Positions 1 to 12,800 of a stretch of DNA of 64,000 nt are shown here, piece after piece (position 1 is the stretch's first letter; every line of letters begins with the position of its first letter). The notes beneath the pieces were generated by a model. The model saw only the letters and a list, made by a program, of their open reading frames with translations. It did not search any database and was not told the DNA's origin. Source of the stretch: Phoronis australis. Lineage: Eukaryota > Phoronida > Phoronidae. A program made the translations under genes and the position numbers. The stretch is taken from positions 834,637 through 898,636 of the forward strand of contig NMRA01000027.1 of the NCBI GenBank assembly GCA_002633005.1, written 5' to 3'.

Positions 1-618
1 ACTTAAGATCCGATCGTCTTTATAATAATTATTTGATCAGTTCGCTCAAACTCTACACGCACGCCTCCCTATTTATAGTGTCGCGATTTAAAGAAAAAGA
101 AAATATCAAAATTGAAAACAAAAGTTGTGAGATTCGCCTATTGCACTAGATAGTCCGTGGTACAAGAGTAGACATCTTTTTTTAATTTACAACACGTCTC
201 TTTTTCTTCTCGCCATTTATCTGTGTTAAATTTTTACAAGGCAGAAACATTATTGGAGATGAAACTAATAAGTAATCTGTGACGGGGATGCCGTTTACGC
301 AAAACACTTTCAAAATCATCTATCTGGAAACTACTGTACTTTGTCCAAAGTACAATAGATGCCATGTGCCAAAGAAGTGAGTTATAATAATTATTTTATT
401 AACCACTACATATTGTACATGTATGGCTTTCACACACAACTCAGCCACACGCCGTTATAACCACTACTGACTCAGTCTGTTAACTGAAAGTTCAATTAAG
501 AAATCGCGATCAGGCCCGGAAAGGTACAACGTCGATGATACTGGCTATACGTCAGATTAAAAGTAACGAATTAGTAACTTTACATATCCCACACGTACGT
601 CTATAACCCCGACCGAAA
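1..618. other. No gene seen; AT-rich flank
   Basis: I see no convincing exon or repeat here. The stretch is AT-rich non-coding sequence. The tandem duplication starts at its right edge. Confidence 0.5.
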
Positions 619-770
619 TCTGATAATGAACTGTTGTACAATCATGTGCCATAGAACATTTAATCGCCTCATCATACGCTTACTTACAGTAACCCCCCAG
701 TATTTCCAGCTTTCCGAGCGAACTAAAAACAAAGCCAAGGCATAGCACAGACGCGACTTAACTTCGGATT

Positions 771-844
771 AACCGCGGTCAGACGAAGTCCGGACTTCGG
801 CTAGCCTCGGTTCAACCGCGGTTTGGAACCCGCGTCCGGACGCG
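771..844. repeat. Cluster of GC-rich perfect palindromes
   Basis: In 74 bases of otherwise AT-rich DNA there are CCGCGG (773-778), the 16-base palindrome CGAAGTCCGGACTTCG (784-799), AACCGCGGTT (814-823) and CGCGTCCGGACGCG (831-844). The cluster is kept at 1861-1934 in the duplicate copy with a few substitutions, one of which destroys the AACCGCGGTT palindrome. It could be part of a small foldback element or a composite protein-binding site. I do not recognise it. Confidence 0.6.
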
Positions 845-1486
845 GCCTAGCCGCTTTCGATAGGAAGCTGGTTTCGATCAGCACTGTACTTGGCTTTAAA
901 ACTGTGAACACACTTACGTTTGGAATAAGTCACCTGCTTAACAAGTTTCATTTGGTCATCAATTTGTAACAATAAATGGTTTTCCGTTCACAAGAATACT
1001 ACAGTCACAGTCACAAGTTGTCAATTTCGGTTAGTGCGTTAGAATAAAATTCTGGAATGTAATATTTCATGTCACTCATGAGAGGACAGATATACCAGAT
1101 GCCTTGGGTGTTAATTTGACTGTGACCTAATTTAAATGTCCTTGGTTACAAACGGTGTTTAGAAAGGCTTTTAAAAATGGGTAGTTTCGGTATAGGGATT
1201 TCCTTGTTGGTGTGTTGTTCAGTCTCAATAAATTTCACAATTAGACGAAGAAGAACAAAAAAACAACTGTCGACTGTCACTGTGCTCTAAATATGACCAT
1301 CAACTTGGCCAAAATGTTTTGGATCTTCTTTAGCTTCTGTCCAGCATATGTTTCTGCCATCAAAGGACATAAGCCATTGTTGTCAAAACATGACTTCCTT
1401 CACACGAAACAACATTTTATAGCAAATGTGGCGTCGGCCCCAACGAAGCCGTCTGTTGAAGCATTTCTGAAACCTTTTTTTTGAAG

Positions 1487-1710
1487 TGAAAAATCTCGGG
1501 TGCAAAATTGACGTTAAAGGAGTTGACTATAACGGTGACGTCCACTACACCAAACTTGGACAAGAGTGCAGGATATGGAGTAGTCAGGAAGTTCAGAGGC
1601 AAATGTGCACGGATAAACGCTTAATGTCATCATATAACATGTGGTCAAGAGCCGTGCAACTTTCGAACTTTTGTCGAAATCCGGATAATTGGATGAATGG
1701 TCCCTGGTGT
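1487..1710 (+). pseudogene. Truncated kringle exon (duplicate of 2581-2862)
   Basis: This matches the first 224 bases of the kringle exon at 2581. It carries the first, second, third and fourth canonical kringle cysteines, and breaks off after the Pro-Trp-Cys motif at the N of 1711. The upstream signal-like frame starting at 1293 is out of frame here because the T tract before the exon is shorter than in the other copy. It is more likely an assembly duplicate or allele than a separate decayed gene. Confidence 0.7.
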
Positions 1711-1711
1711 N

Positions 1712-2803
1712 TCTGATAATGAACTGTTGTACAATGTGCCATAGAACATTTAATCGCCTCATCATACGCTTACTTACAGTAACCCCCCAGTATTTCCAGC
1801 TTTCCGAGCGAGCTAAAAACAAAGCCAAGGCATAGCACGGACGCGACTAAACTTCGGATTAACCGCGGTCAGACGAAGTCCGGACTTCGGCTGGCCTCGG
1901 TTCAACTGCGGTTTGGAACCCGCGTCCGGACGCGGCCTAGCCGCGTTCGATAGGAAGCTGGTTTCGATCAGCACTGTACTTGGCTTTAAAACTGTGAACA
2001 CACTTACGTTTGGAATAAGTCACCTGCTTAACAAGTTTTATTTGGTCATCAATTTGTAACAATATATGGTTTTCCGTTCACAAGAATACTACAGTCACAG
2101 TCACAAGTTGTCAATTTCGGTTTGTGCGTTAGAATAAAATTCTGGAATGTAAGATTTCATGTCACTCATGAGAGGACAGATATACCAGATGCCTTGGGTG
2201 TTAATTTGACTGTGACCTAATTTAAATGTCCTTGGTTACAAACGGTGTTTAGAAACGCTTTTAAAAATGGGTAGTTTCGGTATACGGATTTCCTTGTTGC
2301 TGTGTTGTTCAGTCTCAATAAATTTCACAATTAGACGAAGAAGAACAAAAAAAAACAACTTTCGACTGTCACTGTGCTCTAAATATGACCATCAACTTGG
2401 CGGAAATGTTTTGGATCTTCTTTAGCTTCTGTCCAGCATATGTTTCTGCCATCAAAGGACATAAGCCATTGTTGTCAAAACATGACTTCCTTCACACGAA
2501 ACAACATTTTATAGCAAATGTGGCGTCGGCCACAAGGAAGCCGTCTGTTGAAGCATTTCTGAAACCTTTTTTTTTTGAAGTGAAAAATCTCGGGTGCAAA
2601 ATTGACGTTAAAGGAGTTGACTATAACGGTGACGTCCACTACACCAAACTTGGACAAGAGTGCAGGATATGGAGTAGTCAGGAAGTTCAGAGGCAAATGT
2701 GCACAGATAAACGCTTAATGTCATCATATAACATGTGGTCAAGAGCCGTGCAACTTTCGAACTTTTGTCGAAATCCGGATAATTGGATGAATGGTCCCTG
2801 GTG
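1712..2803 (+). repeat. Direct duplicate, copy B
   Basis: Second copy of the 619-1710 block. It continues past the duplicate boundary into the rest of the kringle exon and a splice donor, so this is the informative copy. Confidence 0.9.
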
Positions 2804-2862
2804 TTACATAGAAATACATGGGGTACTTGAACGGCGTGTCTGTGGCATCAAAATTTGTAACG
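2385..2862 (+). CDS. Kringle exon with signal-like N-terminal extension
   Basis: The open frame begins at ATG 2385 with a hydrophobic stretch (residues about 8-22, MFWIFFSFCPAYVSA) resembling a secretion signal. A linker and then a kringle domain at 2581-2862 follow, with the six canonical cysteines, FCRNPD and GPWCY. It ends at the donor AACG/GTAAGT, phase 1. Family knowledge: kringles are disulfide-bonded extracellular binding modules. Oddities: the tryptophan normally two residues before the fifth cysteine is replaced (Arg-Arg-Val-Cys), there is an extra cysteine (QMCT), and the acceptor at 2580 reads TTGAAG where sister copies have TTGCAG. The homologous upstream DNA near 13 kb is not open, so the N-terminal extension may be recently recruited intron or chance. 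Kringle identity is firm; the start is tentative. Confidence 0.75.
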
Positions 2863-3530
2863 GTAAGTACTAGCACAGCAAACATTCATATTTTGAAGCT
2901 CAGTGGTTGTGCAGTTTCATTACATATACATCAGAAACAGCATTTGGTATTATTCTGCTGACGTGGATCCTTGGCATATTTCACTTTGATGTACGACTAA
3001 AAGATATGTAAAGATACTCCTAATGTCAAAGAAACACCTCCTGCGTCTGTTGTATACCCATCAATTTGATTTATACTGTACGAACACGTTGCCCAGCAAC
3101 AAAACAGGCTCGTACGATACCATGTTCTTCCACATTAGTGTGGCGTAACCGTGCATATTTCTACATTGAGTAACATCAGCATGTGTAGAAAATTGGTGCA
3201 AAATCATGTTCCGAAAATACATATTTAGAAGAACACTTGATTTGTTTAGATATTTTCTCTTGTTTGAAACCAGCGTGTGTGAAAAAACATTGAAATATTT
3301 TGACACTAAATTTCAAATTCCCTTAAGATTCAAATTTGATTTTAACACTGTACCAGTGTTTGTAAGAACAAATGTGAAACTTTATGTCTGCCCGGCTATA
3401 GTCCATTATTTTGCCTTATTGAGCAAACAAATCTCGTGAAAATTCAGCGAAATTTTGCCAATTTTTATCATTTTTATACCAGGCAGTAGAAAATTAAAAA
3501 GCAAACCAACGAATTGTATAAGGTTTATCG

Positions 3531-4840
3531 TTTCTATTGATATCCTTTACAACAAATTGGGGCTTTGACGAACATTTTTAAAAATTGAAGAAATGCAAGC
3601 ACTCCAAAAAATTTTCACACATCGGTAAGTTCTCGTAACTTACACAAAAGATCAAAACTACAACTTGTAAATGGCCACTACTGAATTGATTTTAACAATG
3701 TTGATATCAAATCGATTGCTCTCCCACGTAAATACCCTTAATTATGTCCTTATCCATTCTTCATTTATTTTTAAATTTTCTCACCATTTCCGTATATGAA
3801 AACTTCTGAACTAAACCATTTTCAAGAGCCACGTTGACCTTTCCAGTTTTCAAAACTGATGAATCAAATTAACTTAAGAGAACCAATCATTTTCTTTTTG
3901 AATTAAAACAGTGGCCCATTTTGGTGAAATGGTCTCGTTAAAATGCCACAGAGTATTTCTCAAATTCAATTAAACTTTTTTTCTCTAGTTTATTCAAAAT
4001 TGTTCTTGTTACACATTTTCTACCCCGTGGTGGCTCATTTTCATGTTTAGAAGATAAATTTATTGTTCAGTCAATACTGCTTAGCATCAAAATATTTTAG
4101 AATACATGTACGAATATGCTGTTTTTGGTTAGTCACCAACATAACACCTCTCAAATCCTATATTATTTCATAGGAATGGAATTGATTGATGACGTTTAAA
4201 TTTTAGTATGCAATTTAATTTTGTTTAATTGAAAATTTAAATTATCACTTTAATCACATACTGTGAAGACATTAATCTCACTTCGGAGAAAGCATAATTC
4301 AAATTACTTCACTGCTTAGTAATTAGGTAACAAAATACTCCTAAAAAGAATGATTTTCTGGTTTTTGCTCTTTTTAAATTCACTTGTTATCCAATTTTCC
4401 TTTTTAGAACTGTTTTAAAATCCTTTGGAACAAAACAAACATTTTCACAATCCGCAGTATTTTTTGTGATTTTCAGGGTAAAAAGTCGATCTTTGTTCAA
4501 TTTAGCATTAGGGACAAAAATATCCTGTCACAAGTCGATGGTGATTTTTTCAATTGACTTCTCGTTGTTAGTAAAAAATATAATAATTCATCTTTGGGTG
4601 TCGACGCCATGTTGTTAACATATTCTACAGGACACTCCATATTGGCTTAGGAACACAGTAAGCTATATATATAACACTGGTTGTTGGCTAAAAAGTCATT
4701 TTTCGTGTTCTAAGTTTTGAATAATTAAAAAAAACACCCAACCTATTAAAAAATCAAAAAACTGGTTGTATAAATTATGTCTATCAAGTAACAATTTAGG
4801 ACTATTTTCGAGAGTTTAATATGAAATTGGTATTTTGCTT
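3531..4840 (+). repeat. Duplicated kringle intron, copy 1
   Basis: This stretch aligns in order, with divergence and indels, to 13561-14822. Anchors are TTTCTATTGATATCC followed by ACAACAAATTGGGG, the GTCACC...ATAGGAATG block near 4132 and 14235, and GGACTATTTTC/AGACTATTTTC near 4800 and 14782. It shows that the exons at 2581 and 13198 were copied together with downstream intron. Confidence 0.75.
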
Positions 4841-6199
4841 GGCACACGCCCCTTACAAGAATGAACTTAAGTTTTCACTGACAAAATTACTCAGGAATCA
4901 ACTTATCCCGTAAATCAACATATCGAATACAGTTTGTAAAAATGGAACCCGTCATTAGCCAAAGGAATTCCATTTTTTTGCAAATCACACTGGACATTTC
5001 TAATATTTTCGTTTAACCAACATTTGACTTATATTATAAAGTAATTAAGATAAAATGGGAATCTTCCCAATTCTCCGAGAAATGCATAATTTGAAGTATT
5101 ATAACTGACTCTTAACATATCTTTACAAAAGGTTACCTGCACATTCTCATTGGCTTTATAGGGCTGATAGCTCCACACTTCTTTCATACATCTATATTAC
5201 GTGACAAGCCACTAAATCGGCTTGATGTGCATCTGCTCCCTTAGCTACATAGGCAAATAATCTTTGTTCTGCGACTACGAACACGCGCGTCTGAGATCAA
5301 ATAACAGAATTCATAGGTTTGTGAACTGATGTTCATAAGTGCGTACGATGTGTTGTCTGAGTATCCGTCCCTATCCACACTCTGCTATAATGACACCAAA
5401 ATTGAATAGCAGCTGGCAAAATATATCAGTGTAAAAAAGTCAACTTGCTGGATACATATTGCACTATTTATACAATATAAATTTTTAAACCAGGTATGCA
5501 CTTACTGACGTTAATGACAGATCCTAAAAAATAGTCTTTGAACTCAAGTTAACCAATCAATCCTCAGGATTCAAGTAAAAGTGTGCAAGTTTACTCCAAG
5601 CATGTGCAGCAATGGGTCGGTTTTCCAGTTGTTTTTAAACGGAGTTTGAATCCTAAATTCAATGCTAAGACATGCAGTATTAATTTATTCCACATGACTT
5701 GAGTGCAAATATGCACACGATAACCTACGCTTTACCATCCAATCGCAATCTACAACAAAGTATGCATATAACAAAACTGAATGTGCTAATAAAGCTGAAC
5801 TTCAGGCTAACCATACAACTTATATGGATTCTGTAACATTTCATTTAAAGCTGTATAATAATCTCAACTGGATAACAATATTGAAACAAGTGAATTATAT
5901 CCCAGCAATTACCAAGTGTTCAGAAAAGATGGTGACAAAATGGAAATGTCTTTTATTGCTGTACTAAATACTTTCACTTGCTACATGTAGATTAGTCTGG
6001 CAGTGTTCATTCGTGATACCTGGACTCACGGTGAATATTTTTCAACTGGAATCATGCGGTTACATCTTGGATTGATCTAGCTCAAGTTTTTTACCTTGTT
6101 TATGACCGTTTGGCTGATATTCCCCATCACTGAAAGTGTCTAGCAGTGATCAATTTTGATACAGTGGACTATTTAGTAGGTATACAAGGCAGTTTGATG

Positions 6200-6370
6200 T
6201 GGTTACCATAAAAGTTGATCTAGCTAAATTTACGAGTGTCATTCTCTTGGCTCCCCTGACCACACTAACGAGAGTGAACCTGCCACACGACTATTGCCAA
6301 GCATCAGGATACCCATAGATCACTGTGGCACCTTTTAATGACCAAAAAAGCTCTATGATCACGGACTATG
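6200..6370. repeat. Dispersed repeat, copy 1 (other copy at about 22200-22340)
   Basis: Shared words in the same order: GGTTACCA(T/G)AAAAGTT, CCCCTGACCACAC, AACCTGCCA, GCCAAGC and CACT(G/A)TGGCACC. I see no coding sequence, and the repeat family is unknown to me. Confidence 0.6.
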
Positions 6371-8601
6371 TATAATAATACGCTAGTTTCGAACCCATAT
6401 GTTGTTGGCAACTGCCGTTCAACTCCGTCGGACAAAAACTTCTCGAGAGCAAAGACGCCTTCTTCTCGATTGTTCCCGGGACGAAAAAGCACCGGGTTTC
6501 GTGGCCGCAAATCCTAGGCGTGTTTTTTTTTTCTTTGTCTTAATGAGTCGTGACCTCAATTGATCCTGCAAATGCGCTACTTTCTTGAAGCAAAACCCAA
6601 TTCGGGAGTATTCTTCAGCGGCCTGCTTTTACCGTTTACGCCGCGAGTTCAGTATCCGGCTAGAGAATGCAAGGAAACCACCTTCAACTTAAAATAATTT
6701 TCTAGAATTCAGGTGAAGCAAATCGGCGGCCTCGATATTTTATGCAGACCCATTCACCGCCGCGTAGTCGTTATCTGCTTGCTGTGGCAGCGTGCTGAGA
6801 CCTACTAAGAAACCATGGTGACGAGTTCAGTGTTTCTCCCTTGTTCGTCCCGTTAAAAGTACTTTGATATTAGAGGTAAGTGACCAAGTTCTCAATGATT
6901 TTCCAGTCTTTAGTGCAGTTCCTAAGATACATGTAAACCCACTTGTTTTCCATGTTTTATGAAAAGCGAACCGGGACCCATCCTGTCAACGTTTTCTTTT
7001 GTCTGAGATGTAAGTTTACAACTACCAGCGCACAGAGTAAACGGTTCAAAAGTTTTGCGTTTCCCGTTAAAGCCATTCATTTTGGCATTATGTCCTGATG
7101 TGGAATCAGTTCTGTTGCGGAATATTACAGACACATGCAATCACACCACATTTTTATATTTTGGGTTAAAGTGAACTGTAAACCAAGACAATTTCCAGTG
7201 TTCGAGGTTTCCAGCATCAGGCCAGGTGTTAACCCAGTAAACATGAATTTTATTTGCACAGTACTGGGTATGCCAATTGTGTGTAAACACGCAGCAAACC
7301 CGATGTTCTTGAGACTTTTGAAACAGATTGTGAAGTATTTTTTGAGTCTTAAAATGGTAACGAAATGGACATTTTGGGAAGAAAGGGAATGAATAATGAG
7401 TCACTTTTGAAAATAGTTATTACAACGAAATGAAGTCCTACATCCGGCTATAACACTTGTTTTGACAAAGTATGAAGCAATTATATATCTTGCAGGGTAT
7501 GCCTTTCAATTAAGTTATTGTTGGAATGGTAAACATATAGGTTATCCCACATAGATATGAATACTACTGCCATAACCTATCTACGATTCATTTTATCTGG
7601 CATACATATGACGTCATACAATAACAGCCGGATCAAACGGTATTGCCACGATACTGCAAAAAAGCCAATAAATAATACATATATTGTATGTATCCATAAC
7701 GAAACGTTGTCGTTGGATGACCCAGATGAAATGACTTCGAGAAAAGGTATCGCATTGTTTTCCTGCAATCTATTTATCCCATAACTTTGCATTTATTTGC
7801 ACTATCGTGGCCAATACCTTATTGCACCGAAAAGCCTTCCATGAGTTCTGTAACGCTAGAACTTCACTGAAAAGCAAGACTTCACAAACTTATGTGAGAC
7901 TTTGCCGTTAATTTTAAATGAGAAGTTGTGATTTTGGCTATTTTTGTGAGGTCCTAGCATTACTGAACTCTACCCTGTGGAAACCACTGATGTATCAAAA
8001 TGTCTCCCAAGTAGATTTGATCGTGGTTTTTCTTTTCTCTTTAACAGGTACCCGTTACTACGAAAAAACTACACAAGATTGGAAATGCCTTTTTGTAAAT
8101 AATTATTTAAAAATCTTGATTACTTTTTGAAAACTTCATCTTTATTATTGGAAGAGAGGGAGCAAAGAATTTTATTGGGCGAAGGTGGCTATACAGCATA
8201 CTAAGTTTAGTTCTCCATTAACCCAATCGAACGTCATTTGAATATCAGCGTGCTATATCAGGTATTGCACAGGATACGTTGAAAGGGGCGTGTGGTTAGA
8301 CTTCATTTGCTGGAAGAAAACACAGTGTGAGAGCAGCGTTCGAAACACACGTGGTGTCCCGGGGCCAGTGGACTTAACGGTAAACTTTCACACAAAGGCC
8401 CTATATGGATGTGGTTTCATACTCAAGTAATTGACCCAGTGGACCATCAAATTTATTTCATGGATGCCAAACACTCAGTGAAAAGTGTTCAACAGAAGCT
8501 GCTCTACTATGATGGAGATAGCAGCAGGATAATTTGATTGAGGACTTTTTTCACTGCAGCTAAACACGTGAAACCTACATTCATGAAAATAGTGTACGTA
8601 T

Positions 8602-8635
8602 TGTGACGGGACGTTCGTAACTTTACGCTTATTGT
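8602..8635 (+). repeat. 5' LTR stub
   Basis: These 34 bases, beginning TGTGACGGGACGTTCGTAAC, are identical to the start of the LTR at 9501. After the shared CTTATTGT the sequence switches to integrase coding (TGG TTC AAT AAG), which marks the deletion junction. Confidence 0.85.
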
Positions 8636-9287
8636 GGTTCAATAAGTTCGGTATTCCGGACAGGATTCATAGCGATCAGGGTCGCAATTTTGAAAGAGAT
8701 CTGAGTTGTGTAAATTATATGACATTCAGAAATCCCGTACAACCCCATATCACCCTGAGGGAAGTTCACAGTGTGAGCGTTTTAATCGCACATTGCATAA
8801 TCTGTTGAAAACTTTGCCAATGGATCATAAGCGTAAATGGCCGGAGTATGTACATGGTCTGGTGATGTCGTATAATTCTACTCCACACAGCACTACTAAG
8901 TACTCTCCGTTTTTCTTGTTCTTTGGCAGGGAACCGAAATTTCCTTCGGATTTTCTCCTGCGGTTTGATGCAACAAATGTGGCAGATGGTTGCACAGATG
9001 AGTATGTAAAGTTAAGAGCAGATAAAATGAAAGACGCTTGGCAGCGTGCTCGGTATTTTACCGACACTTCGAATGATAGAAATAAAGCTAGAAATGATAC
9101 CCGTGTGTTCGCCCAATCACTTCCGGTTGGTGCAACGGTATTTCTGAGAGACCACAGTATCATAGGAAGGAATAAAATTCAGAATGCATTTGGTTCAGTT
9201 CCTTATCATATTGTCTCTCGGAGAAATAATGTGTATTCTGTGCGGGCGGCAGATGGTGCCGGACCGGTTAAAACTGTAAATAGGTAG
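8635..9287 (+). pseudogene. Retrotransposon integrase fragment, frameshifted
   Basis: Integrase inserts the element's cDNA into host DNA. The first part (8635-about 8704) reads WFNKFGIPDRIHSDQG and carries the second catalytic Asp of the DDE triad. A one-base frame change near 8702-8706 moves into a 193-codon frame with YHPEGSSQCERFNRTL, which holds the catalytic Glu. The C-terminal GPY/F-like module follows (VGATVFLRD, GRNKIQNAFG, YHIVSRR, VYSVRA, GPVKTVNR), with a stop at 9285. The zinc-finger domain and first catalytic Asp are missing, so it cannot be active. Confidence 0.88.
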
Positions 9288-9490
9288 GAGATCTTGGATG
9301 GTAGGGACTTGGTAGGTCTCTAGTACTTTGAGTTTTGCTGCTGTTGCTAGCGCGCCAGGCGTTGCCGTGCTGAAAGTGGAATGTGCGTTGTGATGTCTGT
9401 AGCCAGTACGAGGAGACTGAATGATTCCCATTTCACTGCCCTTTGTTTTCATATTGTATGTTAATGATGTCGGGACGACATTTTTTGTTA

Positions 9491-9500
9491 GGGGGGAAAA
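9491..9500 (+). other. Polypurine tract
   Basis: GGGGGGAAAA lies immediately before TGTGACGG, the usual plus-strand priming site beside a 3' LTR. Confidence 0.8.
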
Positions 9501-9861
9501 TGTGACGGGACGTTCGTAACTTTACGCTTATTGTTATTCTTATTTAGTTGCAAATGTTCAGTTATTCTTATGCTAATGTCTTTGTTGCGTCTCAGTGCGC
9601 CTTGTTACGTGGGCATGTGGGCGCGACTGTATGTGTCGGGCACTTCGCTAGCGACAGGCTTAGGAGAAGGGTGTTTCCTTCTTTTTGCTTTCATGGAAAG
9701 TTGATCGTTGACATGTGCAAATTGAACTGAAAAGAATGCCTGATGAGAGAAAATACATATTTTGAGGTTCAGTGGAGACTTGCTCTGTTACAGTATGATT
9801 TATATGTATGGTAATAACGACACAACAAGTGGATCTATTTCGTGGTATTACCGCCATCACA
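9501..9861 (+). repeat. 3' LTR (361 bp)
   Basis: It begins TGTGACGG and ends CCATCACA, so the ends are TGTGA/TCACA inverted repeats. It sits directly after the polypurine tract, and its first 34 bases recur at 8602. Confidence 0.8.
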
Positions 9862-12800
9862 TTTGTGTGAGATTCAGCAAAAATAAAATCGATCAGGAAA
9901 AAAATGAATGACCATAGCAGATAATACTTAAAAGCACTGATAACAGCACAGATTTTACGTGATATTTTTATTTAATAACGCAAGCATGAACTCATGCCTG
10001 GCTCACGCCTGGCTCACGGTGCGCTCACGCTTCGCTCACGCCTAAGTCACAATAAGTTCCGGGCACAGCTACGCTTCCCCTCACGCCAACCGCCACGATG
10101 GGATCAAGCCTCACTCTCCGGTGTGTCTCCGGTTACGGTCACACCTAGCCAGACAGGAGACAGCCCGGACGAAGTGTAATAAATCAGTGGCTTCTTCAGT
10201 TTCATATTATTTTTACGTGTTTAGAAACGAAACTCCATTCCCCCAAATATCAAAATTCAAAAAATCGGGCTATTGATGAGCTTATGTAACGTTAGCCATT
10301 TTTGTGACTGTTTACATTTTCGACAACATTGTGCAGGCGCAGCATCGTACAACATACGTGTAAGCAACACTTAGTGAAAAGGTAACGTCACAGTCAGTTC
10401 TATGTCAACACACAGCAAAATTGTCAACTGGTATTAGTGAGATTTTGTAATGGATTGCTAAGCATTTTCAGGTTATAATAATGGTAACCTAATAGGCATT
10501 TTAGTACGAAATGGAACGAATAAAAAGCTTTTGAAAGTTTTTATTACCAGAAACTGAAGTCCCATAACCTTGCTGTAATAGATATCTTGACAAAAGATGA
10601 AACAGTTAGTCTTTCATATGTGTTAAATTAGTCGAGCGCAATACGGCCATGTGTTATTGTTTTCCGTATTCACTCCCTGCACTACTTGTACAGTGCCGCC
10701 TGTCAGAGAAAAATCATAGATGATGTGTTCCGACACACGAACAGTCTGAGCGAAGTACATCTACCTAAAATATTGCCTAAAAACCGATAGTGACTTAAAA
10801 TTTCGGTACGCCGAATAATGTTTTCTGATATATTATTTCATCTAGGCCAATCTAGGTAAGTTTTGTGTGTATATATCTTAGAGATTATGCATTTCAAATA
10901 AGTTTCTTGTTGGAATGATATAGTGTCTCTTTCGGTAATTCTTCAATGTCTAAAGTTTTATAAATGATAAACACTTTTATTGATTTATTTCTACTTTAAC
11001 AAAAAATTCCTTCATCTGTTTACCGAATTTTTACACTTTGTTGTCATTGTGGAAAATTATACGCGGAGTCCGCTAGTTTGCACTCCAACATATACTACGA
11101 TAGCGTTGCTTTATTTCAAGGGATATGATCAAGGAGCACAGCAGTGCCAATGCAAGGTTCATATTAAAAGCGACAGGCACCAGGCGTTTAATTGCTGACG
11201 AAAGGGATGGTGGGCGAAGACTACGTGAAACCGTAAAAATTACCACCAAATTCATGAACGAGCCTGAGACAATTTTGTAAAACTTGTTAGCTATTGGTTG
11301 CTTAAATTTCACGTAGATGCTTTATCTTTGCGTACTCATCTGTGTAAATATTTTGCCTGAGTTCGTTTCATATTAACAAAATGAATAAAGAACAAGAGCA
11401 TTTTTCTTGTAAGTCACAAGAGTACGTGCAATAGGATTGAAATGACCAACAAATCGAATTGTCGTAGGAAATAAAAGCCTGGCTTATTAAAAGAAGCAAA
11501 CCTGCTGTTCGCAAACAGTAATATTCCTGCGTTGAATCTGTAAAGGGGTCATTAATGGTCCAATACTTGCAAAGGAATGGCCCACCTCTGCACCAACGGC
11601 ATTAGTATACCGGCTAAATATTGATACAACAGCGTGAAAATACTGGTCCTTTATGGAGCGGAAACCGTTTGTGCTGTATTTGCCTAGCGACAGCCTGGCA
11701 CTTGGCCTTTATTGGTCCGGTATAACAATCCTCTACTAGCCCATTACCAAGCGCGTGTGCAAAATGTTATTGGGCCGGTACTGGGCTACATTATTTGGTA
11801 AATGCAGAAGACAGTACAGGGTCAATGTTGACCCATTACCTGCATGTTTGCTGGGATTCCGTCAGCTCCAATTGGTAATAACATTTTGCGACCAGGTGTT
11901 GCTGAGTGCGTCCGTTTCTCTCCGAGTGAAGAGAAAGATTCGTTTTTCCATCTGGTCCAAAGGCCTGTATACAGGTTATGCAAACACCTCGCTCATATCA
12001 TCATGAAGCCTTGTATAGTAAACTCTGGATATGTAATTTCCTCAAGTTCTGTAAATACACGTTCATTCGTCAATCGATCAGAAATGATGGGGTGGTTGCG
12101 TTTGTTTCGCCATTAAGTGTTGATACATATATTATTTTCAGCTATTAATCACAGATTACATTTCTGTCAGAACAGCGACAAGTTCGTCCATTGTTACACT
12201 TAATTTCCGAAACACTGTCTTCATTCTCGATTCCGTTACACCGATTAAGTTTTCAGAAAAGCCACCAAAGCATGGAGCTGGTTTTTGGGGATAGATGTCA
12301 ATTTTATAGATTTCTTGAACGAAAACTTTCCACCAATTAACTTGAAATTCTTAATGGTTACCGCCGATAATAGAAACTTCAAAGGTGGGCTCATTACCTG
12401 ACCTGAGAGAGATTTTCCACTACAAAATTTTATTGAACCTCTCAGAAAGGAACCGCGGCCTTATTTTTAACTAATTTGATGTGACAACTTCTAGTTACTG
12501 CATAGGTGAACAACAAAACAAAACATGTGTTTGGTGTTGATCCGTCTGCGCGATTTTGACAAGAGATAGAACCTGCGTAATCAACTCCAGCATAGATTAT
12601 ATGACTCCAGCAACTGTGAATAGAGGCCCGTCTTCCAGTCTCTACTGCGGTAGTGGCGGATCCAATATGTCGATTTTATCCGGTTTTAACTTCTTGTTTG
12701 AGTAATTGTAGACGAAGTTACAGCTACAACTTCCTATTTGAAATGAGCTTTTCTCAATTGAATGAGTGTTGAATTAATTGAATAATTTGCCAGCCAATCC

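Larger units (their letters stand above)
619..1710 (+). repeat. Direct duplicate, copy A (ends at N)
   Basis: This block is almost base-for-base repeated at 1712-2803. The differences are scattered substitutions and short indels, such as two bases missing in ACAATCATGTGCC and a different T-run length before the kringle exon. Copy A stops at the lone N of 1711, in the middle of a kringle exon, and copy B restarts immediately after it. That arrangement fits two haplotypes or overlapping contigs placed end to end better than a biological tandem duplication, though I cannot exclude the latter. Confidence 0.9.
2863..8601. other. Intronic/intergenic AT-rich DNA
   Basis: No supported exon. Contents I can see: duplicated intron (3531-4840), a dispersed repeat (about 6200-6370), a GC-richer patch near 6400-6800, and unassigned sequence. 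Open frames here are short and without recognisable domains. Confidence 0.5.
8602..9861 (+). mobile_element. Deleted Ty3/gypsy LTR retrotransposon
   Basis: The remnant consists of the first 34 bases of an LTR (8602-8635), joined directly to the end of an integrase frame, then a polypurine tract and a full-looking 361-bp LTR (9501-9861). gag, protease, reverse transcriptase, RNase H, the primer-binding site and most of the 5' LTR are gone. I found no matching target-site duplication: CGTAT lies on the left and TTTGT on the right. Confidence 0.85.

Noticed and set aside
1293-1484. A separate 63-residue secreted protein
   Set aside because: It is the frameshifted duplicate of the signal-like frame at 2385, cut off by a different T-run length, beside an assembly seam.
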